Assembly (NCBI GenBank): GCA_905221605.1
Contig: CAJNDS010000005.1
Coordinates: forward strand, 126,001 to 186,000
Length of the DNA: 60,000 bases
Reading direction: 5' to 3'
From: Symbiodinium natans
Taxonomy: Eukaryota; Sar; Dinophyceae; Suessiales; Symbiodiniaceae
Part shown: positions 31,862 to 43,132 of the stretch, in pieces
Position numbering within the stretch: the first letter of the stretch is position 1
How the letters are laid out: each line of letters starts with the position of its first letter
Notes under the pieces: generated by a model
Databases searched by the model: none
What the model saw: the letters and a program-made list of their open reading frames with translations, nothing else
What the model was told of the DNA's origin: nothing
Made by a program: the position numbers and the translations under genes

Positions 31862-33560
31862 GCAGTGCGCCTCTCCAAATATGTGGCATTGCATCAAGCG
31901 GCGGTTGCAAAGCTCGGCCTTCGCGCGCCTGGACAGCGAGAGCATCTTGGAAATGAGGACCAGCACGAAGCAGACTAGACAAGGGTGGTGGTTGCTTAAC
32001 TGGTTGAATCATGACTTCATGAGATTCATGAGTCTGAATGCGGTCCCTCCTGGCTTGCCTACGGCATCCCGAAGGATACGGGCAAGACCAAGGTGCTGGT
32101 GGCGAGCTTGGTGCCGGGTTTTGCTGGGTCTTTTCCATTTTTCGACCTGTTGGGATGAGCAAGTCTCTGTTTCCTTGCTAGTGCTACTGTTACAGCAGGA
32201 AAGCTCGGAAGCCATCAAGCAAGGTAGCAGGCTCGAAGTCTAGCTCTGGGCGCCGGTGTTACGAGGTCTACAGCTGCCAGCCCTTTGCTCAATGTGGTGG
32301 GCATGGCGATCGCCTAAATGGCATCATCACCGTTTTCCTGCTTGCAGCGCCTGAGCCAATGGAGAATTCAACTTTGCAGTGTCACAGGGAGGTTCAGAGC
32401 CACCCAGGGCCACTTAGGACTACCGAGGGGGCCACCCAGAGTTTGCCGGGAGGTGCTCACAGGCCGCGCGTTCTTCATCGACTCCGAAAGCCCGCTGCCT
32501 TTGCAGCTACTGCTCGAGCCACGCAGCATTGACTGGCGAGCCGGCGCCCTGGAAAGCGTGTGAGTGACTCTTTGACAGAGTAGAGTCGTGACATGCATTC
32601 ACGGAGCAGTTAGGACAGCGGTAGGATGTCCCTCGAAATGACAAAGGTATATGGCGGCTTGAAGGCAACGGTGTGCTTCTTAGAGACTCTCAAAGCGCAA
32701 GTTCAGTCCTTTGTCCTTCGTCCTCCTATCGTAGTGACTACGCTACGCTGCACCAGTGCCACAGTGCTGAGCTGCGAAAACGGCCCGAGGCGGGGCTTCG
32801 GCACGTCTCCTACCACGACAAGCGCTGGCAGTTCGAGGCCATATGAGAGGCTTGCCAACCAGGCTCACTTGCGCAGCCTCGCGTGTAGGCTGACCTTGAG
32901 AAGCTTGCCTCCTCTGAAGAGGAGGTGCTGGTCATCAATATGCCACTTCCATGCACGCAGTTTCCAAAAGACACAAAGCCATGCTTCCACGATCGTCCAC
33001 GATTCTTGCAAATTGTTCTGTGGACCGTCTGTCTCAAGGAACTATCGAATGATACGATCACTCTTCGAGGCTAGAATGGGCGGGACTGAAGCCGGAGACT
33101 TTCGAGTGGCTTCGGATGAGGTGACACGTACGACATGCAGTTAAGTAGCCCAGCATGCCGATGCTTCTTGTGCGGCAGGCTCCGGCACTTGGCAAAGCAG
33201 CTCGGGAGCTAGGTGCGGGATTTCGGAGAGAGATCCCGACCGAGCCCAGACAGAGTGCAATTTTGCAGGCCTTCCAAACGGCGCGCCGCCGTTTCTTGCA
33301 GCAGAAATCTTCGATCTGTGCGCTTCTCGGTCTGCCATCTGCCGTTCCTCCCCAGTACTCCACATCGGGTGCACCTTGACAGGCTCTTTGCGCCCACGCA
33401 GCTGCTCCGTCAAGAGCTTCGCTCACTTCGATCGGAGTGAGAGTCCAAGCAACAGGAGCATTTTGACATTCGCCGCCTGCTCATATGTTGAAGCAAAGGC
33501 TTTCCTTGCATGGAAACACGAGCTTTATCGCCATCCACTTACGCTCAGACCTTAGCCTTA
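31862..33560 (+). CDS. unidentified multi-exon gene
   Basis: Several exons with strong coding character follow one another on the plus strand: from 31862 after CTTCAAG (AVRLSKYVALHQAAVAKLGL); 32042 to about 32157 (WLAYGIPKDTGKTKVLVASL, VPGFAGSFPFFDLLG); about 32400-32563 (REVLTGRAFFIDSESPLPLQ, LEPRSIDWRAGALES); about 32769-32846 (ELRKRPEAGLRHVSYHDKRW); 32889 to about 33074 after TGTAG (VLVINMPLPCTQFPKDTKPC, RPRFLQIVLWTVCLKELSND). A later segment at 33170-33380 is open in two frames (QSAILQAFQTARRRFLQQKS in one). I recognise no family. The conserved-looking strings should be decisive in a profile search. Confidence 0.5.
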
Positions 33561-33729
33561 AACTCTTAAATAGACTCTTTAGACATTTGAGCAAAGCAGG
33601 AGCGAGAGCGTGGATGCACGCCGGCTGCAGCAGGTACCGGGCAAATTGCATGGGATCCAGCACGTCATGATGGGCCAGACGAGCTGCAGGCTTCACGCGT
33701 TTGCGTGGATTTGTTCGGGTTTCAGTAGT

Positions 33730-33776
33730 CGCTCTCTCTTTCTCTTTCTCTCTCCGTCTCTCTCTCTCTCTCTCCC
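33730..33776. repeat. (TC)n microsatellite
   Basis: Imperfect TC/TTTC run, pyrimidine-only on the plus strand, probably the polypyrimidine part of an intron before the exon that starts near 33780. Confidence 0.9.
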
Positions 33777-33779
33777 ATC

Positions 33780-34237
33780 GCCAGCCACGTCTGCCCGAAA
33801 GGTCTTCCTGGACTGTGCGCGGAAGGCGGAGCGAGACCTGGGCAGAGCCCTCACAACATCACTGATGTGGTGTGTGAAGCATGTTTAAAGCTATTTTGTG
33901 CTCAGATTCATGTGCTGCAGGTTTGCCATCGGAGGTTCCTTGGCTGCTGGCCACGGACTCAAGTGGCATCATCGACCTGGCATCAGAGCTGCCCGAGGCC
34001 AGTCGTTTTGGGAAGCATTACGAAAAACCTGTGCCATGCATTCTTTGCATCCTTTGCATCCCGTGCAATTGGGATAGGCGAAGTCTGGCAAGCTGCGAAT
34101 GCCGGAGGTTCGGGCACCTGCCGTCGAGCGTCTGTAATCCCACTGTTTGGCTGCTTGAAGAGGCGATAGGACGTGTGCACATCGACCGGTCCGATCTTGA
34201 AGAAACGCGGGGGGCCCTAAGATCGTCCGAGCTCTAG
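33780..34237 (+). CDS. unidentified two-exon C-terminus
   Basis: Exon about 33780-33880 (SARKVFLDCARKAERDLGRA) is followed, after GTGCTGCAG, by a frame from 33921 to a stop at 34235-34237. It reads GLPSEVPWLLATDSSGIIDL, ASELPEASRFGKHYEKPVPC, a Cys-rich run (CILCILCIPC) and VWLLEEAIGRVHIDRSDLEE. Coding character is strong throughout. No domain recognised. Confidence 0.5.
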
Positions 34238-34432
34238 GCAAAAGAATGTCAAGATATACCGAGATATGCCGAGTGCCTGCCGAGGCTCAGCGGCGCTGCT
34301 GCAAACTACGCAGAATGGCTATTGTTCGGCCGCGCTGCTGCTGCAGCATCCTCGGTGAGTGAGGACTCTTCGGAGATTTATCTCTTTTGACGTACCAATT
34401 GGTCAAGGTCGTGCTGTCAAGAAGCTACTTCG

Positions 34433-35087
34433 GTGAAACAGCTGCCGAAGTTGGGCGCGTACGAGCCACCAGCGAGTTTGGCAATTGGGGTGGCCAAGTT
34501 GCTAGCATTGATGATTGCTGATAGGTTACGATCCGTGATGCACAATGTGCACGTTGTCACACGGGAAACCCTGTCCTACATCTCATGGGCTTGTGCCCGC
34601 CAGGACATGCATATTTTGGACCAGGAGGTGGCTGCGTGCGAATGGATCTGAGCTCCTCGTAGCGGCCGGAATTTTCTAGGCTCCATTCCGTGGCCGCCAG
34701 AAAGGTGTGCCTGGAAGTGCCTCTGGTTATCTGCCTCTCCGTCTCCAGCGCAAGCCGTCGCAAGCTCCAACTGAGTTGGCTGCCTTGCAATGCGTAGCTT
34801 GTGCAGCTCGCGGCATGCGCGACGAGAAGGCCTTCAGCCACATGCTCAACGAATGAAGCTTGTGGCGTGTGTCAACGAGCTTCCTGCAGATGATGATAGT
34901 GATGTTGATGCACGACAACTTGGCCAGAAGGATTGTGGCCGGCGGTGGGACGCGACTCAGATTGGCAGATCGGGAAGACAAAGCATGGGATTCTGGGGTC
35001 AATCTACGATTGCTAGAACTTGCTGGCAGCCTTGCATCGTCCTTTCGACATGTTTCTGTAGCCTACTGGGGTGATGCACAATGAGAT
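34433..35087 (+). CDS. possible exons, unidentified
   Basis: Frame 34433-34651 reads LGAYEPPASLAIGVAKLLAL and HVVTRETLSYISWACARQDM, reminiscent of helical-repeat proteins, though no PPR or RAP signature is complete. Frame about 34900-35087 reads DNLARRIVAGGGTRLRLADR and VNLRLLELAGSLASSFRHVS. Joining is unresolved. Confidence 0.35.
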
Positions 35088-35168
35088 GTATGCAAGTCGC
35101 AACCGGCTTTCCAACCATAGGACCATAGTGCAAAGTTGTAAATTACTAAAAACAATCCACTCCTTGTA

Positions 35169-35402
35169 TTGCTCGTACTTGCTCTGCCTGATTTCCTGCA
35201 AATTACGTGGCTCTTTTGCATCTCTCTGCGCAGGCTGACTTGTTTCTACTCCTATTGGCTGCACAATGAATCGCAGGCCTATGAGAAGCTGATCCACGAT
35301 GTGATCCAGGGCGAGCCCGGTCTGAACTTCCAACGCTTACGCTCCACTTTTCCAACCCAGCTGTTTATCGTCTTGCCGCGCCGGTTTGCTCTCCTTCTGT
35401 AG
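35169..35402 (+). other. possible exon, unidentified
   Basis: The end of this frame reads AYEKLIHDVIQGEPGLNFQR, LRSTFPTQLFIVLPRRFA, which looks coding; the beginning does not. A GCGCGCGTGC run lies at 35519-35541. Confidence 0.25.
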
Positions 35403-35718
35403 TCTCCCAGTGTCTCCTGTCGTCTCAGAGTTCCTTCAACAATGGCGATCAGGAAAGCCACAACTTCGTGAGGCGGGATGAGCTTGAGCAGGCCTTGCTG
35501 GCATTCCTGTCAGCCTACGCACGCGCGTGCGCGCGCGCACAGTCAAATACTTGTGCAAGAATGCGAGAATGCGTGGGGTCACGATAGTGCTTGCAGCTAG
35601 AGAAAGTGTGCATGTGCATGCTGTTGACCTGCTTTCCATCCTGCAATGACAGTGATGACAGGGTGACCGCATCCGAACAGCATGACTGCATCCAGAGGCC
35701 TGGCGAATATTCGATCCG

Positions 35719-36276
35719 TTGCTGACAACTCTCGAGAAAGAGGAGGCCATTCAAAAGTTGGCAACGGGTGACATGCTTTTGAAGTCTACACTTGCGGCAG
35801 AATGGCCGGAGACGACTCCAAGCATGGTTGCGCGTGCATGTCAGGGAGCCAGTCTTGAGACATATCCTGACATGCCTGACAGAAGCGAGAGCCAGAACGC
35901 TACACTTTGGGCAGCCGGGGTCCGCTCAAGGTGCCGTGACTTGCTTGCTTTGTGCTGCGTCGATGTGCGTGCGCTTCATCTCATCTTGCAAGCGGTGTCT
36001 GTCCTCAAGGCGGCAACAATATCAGTAGTTATACAGTGCACAGCTCCAGAATGTAAACGAGTCAAGGGGGGAGCAGACGTGTCAAAGATGGAACTACGCA
36101 ACACTCAGCCAAGGCCCATCGAAACCCAAGGAGTTTACCCCTTCCAACTAAAGGCTGTCCTGTCGGTCTGTCGCCGGTCTCCGGCAAAACATCTATGTAA
36201 GTTGGGGCATGATGCCACCGTCAACTCCAGCAGCACGAGCAGTTTCAGAAGCAGCGTTGGCAGAAGTTGTCAGTAG
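35719..36276 (+). CDS. possible 185-residue ORF, unidentified
   Basis: Begins MLTTLEKEEAIQKLATGDML and continues with LAAEWPETTPSMVARACQGA and VRALHLILQAVSVLKAATIS. Good amphipathic character over the first 110 residues. No domain recognised. It may contain an intron towards the end. Confidence 0.35.
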   Translation: MLTTLEKEEAIQKLATGDMLLKSTLAAEWPETTPSMVARACQGASLETYPDMPDRSESQNATLWAAGVRSRCRDLLALCCVDVRALHLILQAVSVLKAATISVVIQCTAPECKRVKGGADVSKMELRNTQPRPIETQGVYPFQLKAVLSVCRRSPAKHLCKLGHDATVNSSSTSSFRSSVGRSCQ

Positions 36277-36709
36277 AAGCGGATAAAGTCACGGAGGTGT
36301 GAAGCGAAGCTCCCTGTCAACCTGTCAAACTGGGGAGTTTTTCAGGGATCTCCACGAGCCTCTACACCCGTTCATTGTGCAACCATGAACATTTTATCCT
36401 GAGGCTCCTAGGGACCTAGGCATGCTACACAAGAGCGTGGAGCAGCGCCCCAGCATTCCAAGCTCTGAGAACAGCGTCAAGTTTGTGCAAAGATGCCAAA
36501 TTCTTGCTATGGCCTGACTGAACTTTGTGGGCTTTTTTGCCGACCATTCAGAGCACGCGGGCATGACAGGGAACGAATTATCAAGACTAGCTGAACTGCA
36601 TCTCTGCCAAGCTCTTGCAGGGGCGATGCTGTTTCTGTCCTTGTGACATTGTGTTTACGAGACCCCTGTCCTAGTACCGTCACTGATGGGGTTGACTGCA
36701 TGATGCCTT

Positions 36710-36898
36710 GTGGCACTCCTTCACACTTACACAGACACTGTATGCCTGGTTTGCGAGGCTGACATGCTCATTGACCGAATGGGCTTTAGGCGCGTCGCAG
36801 CCAGAGCTCTGCGTGCTATTGAACTCGATTGGCTCGGATGCACCAGGCGATACACAGTCACTGGAGTACCCGGCTTCGCGGAGGATGATTTCGATTGA
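36710..36898 (+). CDS. possible short exon, unidentified
   Basis: Reads VCLVCEADMLIDRMGFRRVA, then ALRAIELDWLGCTRRYTVTG up to a stop. Coding-like. The second overlapping plus frame is weaker. The stretch 36280-36700 before it shows no supported feature. Confidence 0.3.
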   Translation: MALLHTYTDTVCLVCEADMLIDRMGFRRVAARALRAIELDWLGCTRRYTVTGVPGFAEDDFD

Positions 36899-37028
36899 TC
36901 AAGGACCGCGAACGCATACTTTGCCGCTTATGACTCGAAGCACAAGCTGTGTGCCAGATTGAAGGAACTTGAAGGCAATCCGGGGGGCAATCCCTGAACG
37001 ACCTCGTGTGCTTGGAATGTTGCAGGCC

Positions 37029-38118
37029 CTAATCCGAGTACCGCATGGACAGAACAATGTAACTTCGAGATCTGTTGGGCTTGGCAGCAACAACTGCAAT
37101 CCAAAAAGGTAGTTTAAACATTGAGGAACGAAGTTGACTTCCCAGTTCCACCGGATGCAAGTGGAGGTCCAGCGGCCACCTTGGAGCGCGGAGACCTCGC
37201 ACGCAGACCCAGCGGGCGCCAGTGAATCCCGTTGCAACATCCACGTCCGGCAGCGGCAATTTCATGGGTAGCGAGCTCAGATGAGCTCAGATGAGCTCAA
37301 GCTCTCAACTCCCTTGATCCTGCATCTCCTGTGCATCTTCGTCTCACTTTCTCACGGTCGCGGTGGCCTTCAGCACCACGAAGCGCTGCCGCGCTGCCCT
37401 CCCAAAGGCTCTTGAGGTGAGATACCTGAGAACCTTGAAGACAAAAGGCCACTTGAGGGCCATGCGCCTTTAAAAGCGTGCTCTGCAGATGCTTGTTGCA
37501 TCCTTTTCTGGTGTCTTGCAGCACGTCGTGCATGTCAGATCCACAGCGAAGCTCCAGTGTTGAGCCCCTCCGCCCCCTCCCCCTCGAGCGTTTTAGGCTT
37601 CGAGCGGCACCTGCAGTCCACATTGACAGCATAACCTGACAACATTTGACAACCCGTGATAGTGCTTATGAGGCCTAAGCCCGAGTAATGCCTAAGAGCG
37701 CTTCTGCATGTCTGTACCATCTGATGCCAAGCTTCTTAGCACCGACTGTGACGATGTAGCAGGGCTCGGCAGGCGGGGAACCGCGCCTCGGCAACGAGGG
37801 ACGCGACACCAAGACAGCCGGGATCGTATAGTTCATGGCTCCCACTGCAAGCAATGCTGCCAGCCAATGGGCGGAAAAGCGCAAAGCGCAGGCAGCATGC
37901 TGTTGCAAGTCGATCTGAGCCTGTGGAGCCTGCAGAGTCTGTGCTGACATGAGGTCGATGCTGCCAACGCAAGGAAGGCGGCCAAGGAGCAGGGAGAAGT
38001 GACGAGCGACCATACCTTCAAACCCAAGATCAGGCCAGAGCCCTGTGACCTCGTTGACACCTTGCGCAACTGATATGCCTGGTGGTGATGAGGGTGTTTG
38101 AATGACTTTCACTTGCAC
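37029..38118 (-). CDS. unidentified minus-strand gene, divergent from the dynein light chain gene
   Basis: Three minus segments in order look coding. 38118-37675 is 147 residues, starting MQVKVIQTPSSPPGISVAQG, with a hydrophobic stretch SAHWLAALLAVGAMNYTIPA that could span a membrane. About 37540-37300 reads LQSTLLKAHGPQVAFCLQGS, QVSHLKSLWEGSAAALRG. About 37250-37090 reads VDVATGFTGARWVCVRGLRA, LHLHPVELGSQLRSSMFK. No family is recognised. The first ATG is 104 bp from the start of the plus-strand dynein gene, so the two would share an upstream region. Confidence 0.45.
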
Positions 38119-38221
38119 TTCACCATACCCTACCTGAACTTATCTGGTCTTGAATCGAAGCCTCAGAAGCTCAAAAGTTCCGTTTAGTCTAGGAAGGCTG
38201 TGACGGGAGCGACGCAGAGCC

Positions 38222-38920
38222 ATGGCGGGCCGCCCGATCCCAAACTCCCTGAAGAAGCAGATGCAGAAAGCCACGGCCTCCCAGCTGGAAAGGGTGGCAT
38301 TGTTCGATGTCACTCTGTCAGTAGTCTAGAGATGTCTAGAGTTTAGACATGTGTAGGCTGATTTGCGTGGAGTTCGTTGGTCAAGCACTTTGGGAATCTG
38401 GTGCCAGCTTTTGATGATGATGTTTGTAGCACATGTCACAACTGGATCCAAGGTGAAGCACACCGACATGCCCAATGACATGAAGACAGAGGTAGTCGAC
38501 ATCATTGCAGGCAGGTTGTGTGCGACAGAAGCGCGCAAGCGACGGGGACGGAGGTTGCTCTGTGCGAGCAAACGACAGGTTCAATCGACAAGTTCACGCT
38601 GCCAACAGGCGTGAACTTTGAAGGAGCCACGCGGGCGATCAAGGCCTTGTGCTGCTAGTGGGAGCAGCTTCACAGAGGGCCGTGCAGATGGTCATAGATC
38701 GTTGCACACATGCAGGATGCCTTGGACAAGAGTTATGGCTTCAATTGGCATTGTGCAATGGGGAAGGGGTGGCCAGGCTGCGCAGTGGTGATGTTCAGTC
38801 GATGAAATGTTCATTTGAGTACCCTGCCTGCGCATGCCACATCTCAGGTTCTGCTTTGACGTCACAGCACAGAATGGAACTTTGATGCACTGCTCTTCAG
38901 CTGGAGTGAGAAAACTGTGA
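38222..38920 (+). CDS. dynein light chain, LC8/DNAL4-like, five exons
   Basis: Exons 38222-38293, 38453-38510, 38579-38643, 38716-38768 and 38848-38920 join in perfect phase to give 106 residues, close to the 105 of human DNAL4. Landmarks: MAGRPIPNSLKKQMQKATAS, VKHTDMPNDMKTEVVDIIAG, the helix NFEGATRAIKDALDKSYG and the LC8 signature FNWHCAMGKG, then FCFDVTAQNGTLMHC. Donors are GT, GC, GC and GT; acceptors are AG followed by G. LC8-type chains are homodimeric subunits of axonemal or cytoplasmic dynein; here a flagellar role is likely. The final strand expected in the family is poor in the frame used (SSAGVRKL). One base shift would give LFSWSEKTVITL, closer in length and pattern, so a sequencing error, another intron or real divergence is possible. 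Confidence 0.85.
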
Positions 38921-39127
38921 TTACGCTCTAAAGCGTTTCGATCATCACAGTATACAGTGGATGAGGCACCAGGTGACAGATCTCAGTATTTGTTCTTGGG
39001 CTTCTCAGGTTACTACCAGGGTGAGCTGGCCATTCTGGTGTACAAATGTTGACAGGGCTACGTTTTGTAGTCTCGGTCCGATGTATGTTGATCTCTCTCC
39101 CCACCGAGCGGCGGCATCCGAACAGCT

Positions 39128-39545
39128 ATGGATGGGTGTACAGACTCGCAGCATGCAGCCGATTGTGTGCTCCAGTGCGATGGACAGTTTACAGTACATG
39201 ACAGTGCATCGAAAGGAAGTCAAGCATCAACTCGTCCACAGCGTGGTCAGCAGCTGGGCACCTCTCAGTTTGTGGCGTCAAATCTGGCAGCTAGGATCAT
39301 AGTCGGCAAGTCACTTTATGCACCCCCCGAGAATTCAGACTTCCGTTTCACCTCACCGGATCGAGAATATCGGTCGAAGACTTGTCCAGGTAGAAATTGA
39401 CCACCTCAAGCCCAAGACCATGTCACGCTGTTCAAAGCAGGGAAGTGGCTGCGGAGTTGTTGCTGCGCTTCCTCGGACGTGTCAGGCCTGGGAAGTCAGG
39501 TCGCTTGAGCTCCTCCGGAAGCGGCAAGGCTTCGTGACTTTGTGA
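39128..39545 (+). CDS. possible exons, unidentified
   Basis: Frame 39128-39400 reads GTSQFVASNLAARIIVGKSL and YAPPENSDFRFTSPDREYRS. An overlapping frame to 39545 reads ENIGRRLVQVEIDHLKPKTM and another VQSREVAAELLLRFLGRV. Which parts are real exons is unresolved. Confidence 0.3.
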
Positions 39546-39609
39546 GGGTTCTGTAAATGAGCAACTCCCATGTGCAGCTTTCATCCCGCGCCTCTGCAAC
39601 TGGGGTCAG

Positions 39610-39962
39610 GTTGCGCCGGTTTCGAAGGCTGACTTGATAGCGCCGGTCCTGAAGCGGCACTACTGGCGAGTTCATGCTCTTGAAGTGCGAACATCAACAC
39701 TTCAGGATGACTTGGAGGGACAAGCCTTGCAGGATTCAGTTAAACCCTGGTCGCCGATTTTTTTCGTGACATTCGTAGTTGGCAGGTTGAAGGTGCGAGT
39801 GCCACATGCAGGTCCGTGCAATTCACCTGGCTACAGCTTGCGTGGCTTGGCAGGCGTCCAGGAGACTCCGTGGTGACACCTCCAGAAACGCCGGAGGCTC
39901 CTTGCACCGCTAAGCCGAGGGGTCGTCCTCAGCCAACCACAATCATGGCTGCAGGAGAGTGA
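39610..39962 (+). CDS. unidentified C-terminal exons with an AT-hook motif
   Basis: After GGGGTCAG the exon at 39610 to about 39742 reads VAPVSKADLIAPVLKRHYWR and HALEVRTSTLQDDLEGQALQ. After TTGGCAG an exon at 39854-39962 reads RPGDSVVTPPETPEAPCTAK, then PRGRPQPTTIMAAGE and stops. KPRGRP is the core of an AT-hook, a minor-groove DNA-binding motif found in chromatin proteins. A single hook is weak evidence for function. Confidence 0.45.
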
Positions 39963-40110
39963 GCATGATAAAATGTTGCAAGTTACAAGCTGCTGCTGCC
40001 TGCAGGCAGCAAAAAAGGCCCAAGCGGGCGCAACCTCTTTGCGGAGGTGGGTTTGGCTCACGAATCGCGACATATCTTGGTGACAGCAGCAAGCGAGCAC
40101 AGGATCTGGT

Positions 40111-40311
40111 GTGTTATGGCTGCTGACAGGTCAGCTGACCACACGCAGCCCTCCACGAGCAAGTCGCCTGCAGCCCCACACTCGGAGCCAAGAAACTATA
40201 GAGCTGCAGGCAGAGAGGCATGCAAAGGAGCAGCTGCTTTTTATCCAAAGCGCGCGTGAAGGAAGCCTGGAAAAGAACGCAGGCCCTGCCAGCTCCGATT
40301 GCCTTGCCTGA
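40111..40311 (+). CDS. possible C-terminal exon before the CA repeat
   Basis: Reads SQETIELQAERHAKEQLLFI, QSAREGSLEKNAGPASSDCL and stops at 40309-40311, 30 bp before the CA repeat. A competing frame (PIALPEPKKRKTRAHT) runs on into the repeat as His-Thr and contains an NLS-like PKKRK; I consider it less likely. Confidence 0.35.
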   Translation: MLWLLTGQLTTRSPPRASRLQPHTRSQETIELQAERHAKEQLLFIQSAREGSLEKNAGPASSDCLA

Positions 40312-40337
40312 ACCGAAGAAGCGAAAGACACGCGCAC

Positions 40338-41066
<729 letters not shown>

Positions 41067-41408
41067 CCCACGCATTCTGCACCTAGAACCTCAGGCCTGC
41101 AACCTAAAGCTTGCAGCCGGTGGTAGAGAACAAGGTCGCGCCAAAGTAGAGAGTCTTAGAGAAGCGCCTCCATCAAATTTCTGCGAGCTCTAGTCTTCAT
41201 AGGGCGGCGAGAAGCCTTCGCCTTGGAAAGTCATCTGTAGGACTACGACGCGCTACGACTTCAGCATATGGAGTGCTAATATATTGGGGTCATCCGGTGT
41301 CCAAGGCCCATGAGAGGCCCAAGCGGTCTCCGGTTCGGCCCCCATTTTGTCATCAAAGACAGAGTGACAGAGAGGGGGAGCAGAATGAACAGAGTGAGTT
41401 AGAGTCAG

Positions 41409-42612
41409 CAGAACGAGGAGCTTGATCTGTTCGCGAAGCTTGAGGTCCGATCAACATCCCCGACCTTGAGCTCCGAAGGACTTCCTAAGGGTATCACATG
41501 GCAGTTGGCAGTTGAGGTGGCAAAGGTGCTTCCCGCGGCTCGAACCTGGGCAGGGGAATCTCGACTGCCACCGGCCTCAAAGACTTCCGGGCCGCCGCGG
41601 AAGAAGGCGCATGGGTTACAGCTGACGTTCATCGCCGCACCATGAGACAGGCTGAAACCACAGCTTAAATATGCCAGAGCAGGGTTGAATGATTGTGCTG
41701 ATCTAGACCGCAAGACAGCGGATGACTGTGAGCTGCAAACGGCTCCCTCGAGGTACCTACTCGGCCCAGGACGGAAGGCCCATCTCCAGCTTTTTCTTGC
41801 TGAGTGCAAAGTCGGCCGAAAGTGTGGGTGCCTTCGTCGACAGAATGCAGCAGTTTGGCCAGGTGTCCCATCCACTGCAAATCTCTCCAGCAGCTCCAGC
41901 ATGCACCAGGTGTGAAGACCACAGCGTTCCCATGATGGTGCATATTAAGGAGGTGTTAAAAAAGGTCCGTGTCTTCCGGTTATACTTCAGGCAACCTTAT
42001 GATGTTGTTGTTGCAGGGGTTCGCGAAAGTCCCGCCAAAGAAGGCAAGAAATGAAAGCGCTTTTTTGCGAAAGATCAACGACAAGCCGTATGATGAAGTC
42101 TTCTGGTGCTGTGCAAGCTCTGAGGTTGCCAGCTGCTGGTGGGATTGGTAGGAGGGCGCAAGGACGCCGTGGAAATGCAAAACAAAAGCCTAGTCGACCT
42201 ACTCGTAGTAGCCTGGATGAGCCACGCGCACCTCTTTTCGTTTGCGAGCACCGAAGCCCTCGACCCAAGCCCGTGAACCATCGAAGCCAAAAGCTTTGTC
42301 GCATGGCCGTCTCTTGGAAGAAATTGTGCGAAATGCCATGGAAGCTGTGCGAAAGCACTCGTGCAAGTTAAGTGAAGAGGCAGCAGCGAGCACAACTCTT
42401 TTCCGAATGCAGTGCCCAGGCTGCGCAGAAACTTGGCAGAGACGACGTCAGCAGCCAAAGACCAACAGCAACAAGGTAAACCGCACCTCAAGTCCTTATC
42501 GTCCGTCTCGAAGTTGATATCTGTGTTACAATGCCATATCAATATCTGCAGAGGGGCTCCGCGAAAGAAGGCGCGAACGGAGGACACGCTCAAAGTTGGC
42601 CATTTCACATAG
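41409..42612 (+). CDS. unidentified multi-exon gene
   Basis: Exon 41409 to about 41645, after GAGTCAG, reads QNEELDLFAKLEVRSTSPTL, KGITWQLAVEVAKVLPAART and PPRKKAHGLQLTFIAAP. Exon about 41776-41911 reads GRPISSFFLLSAKSAESVGA, FVDRMQQFGQVSHPLQISPA. Exon about 42018-42105, after GTTGCAG, reads GFAKVPPKKARNESAFLRKI, NDKPYDEV. Exon about 42270-42366 reads LLEEIVRNAMEAVRKHSCKL with a good GTTAAG donor. A short segment to 42612 reads GAPRKKARTEDTLKVGHFT. Coding character is strong. No family is recognised. It might even extend into the oxygenase gene at 43.1 kb. Confidence 0.5.
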
Positions 42613-43132
42613 AAGGAGTTCGAACAATACCACATGGTGCAACACAGCCGGATCAACCGGATATCGCATGTCATGTGAAGCCTATACGCAAGCCGCATCA
42701 GCTTAGTTTGAGCTTGCTCCTTCGGCTCATGCAGGCTGCCTCATCCCACACGTCTCTGCCCGTCGAAGGCGCGGCAGTTCGTTGATGGTCCCGGGACTAC
42801 GCCAGCGCAATGCCATCCGACAAGATCCCAAAGGCCCAAGATGTCCCGAGCGCAGGCTTGGGCTCCCATCCCATTGCCAAAGCCGAGGCAACTCGACATG
42901 GACCAGTCCTGACATAGTCTTAGGCCGTGGAGAGTTCTCAGGTTCGGGATCTCACTCCCACGAGCGACCTCCCATCGTGGCCGCGGACGCCAGGCACCTG
43001 GAGAATTGTATTGGCCAGAACTGACCCACACAATCAGCTGAAGAAAAACATGGCTGCGCCAGCTGAAGCTTAGCTAAAGCAGCATCTGGTAGCCGGAGAC
43101 TGCTTTTGGAGCCATGGGCTTTTGACCTGGGC

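Noticed and set aside
41329-41353. CCCATTTTGTCATCAAAG as a DinoSL relic
   Set aside because: Shares only CCATTTTG with the leader; too short.
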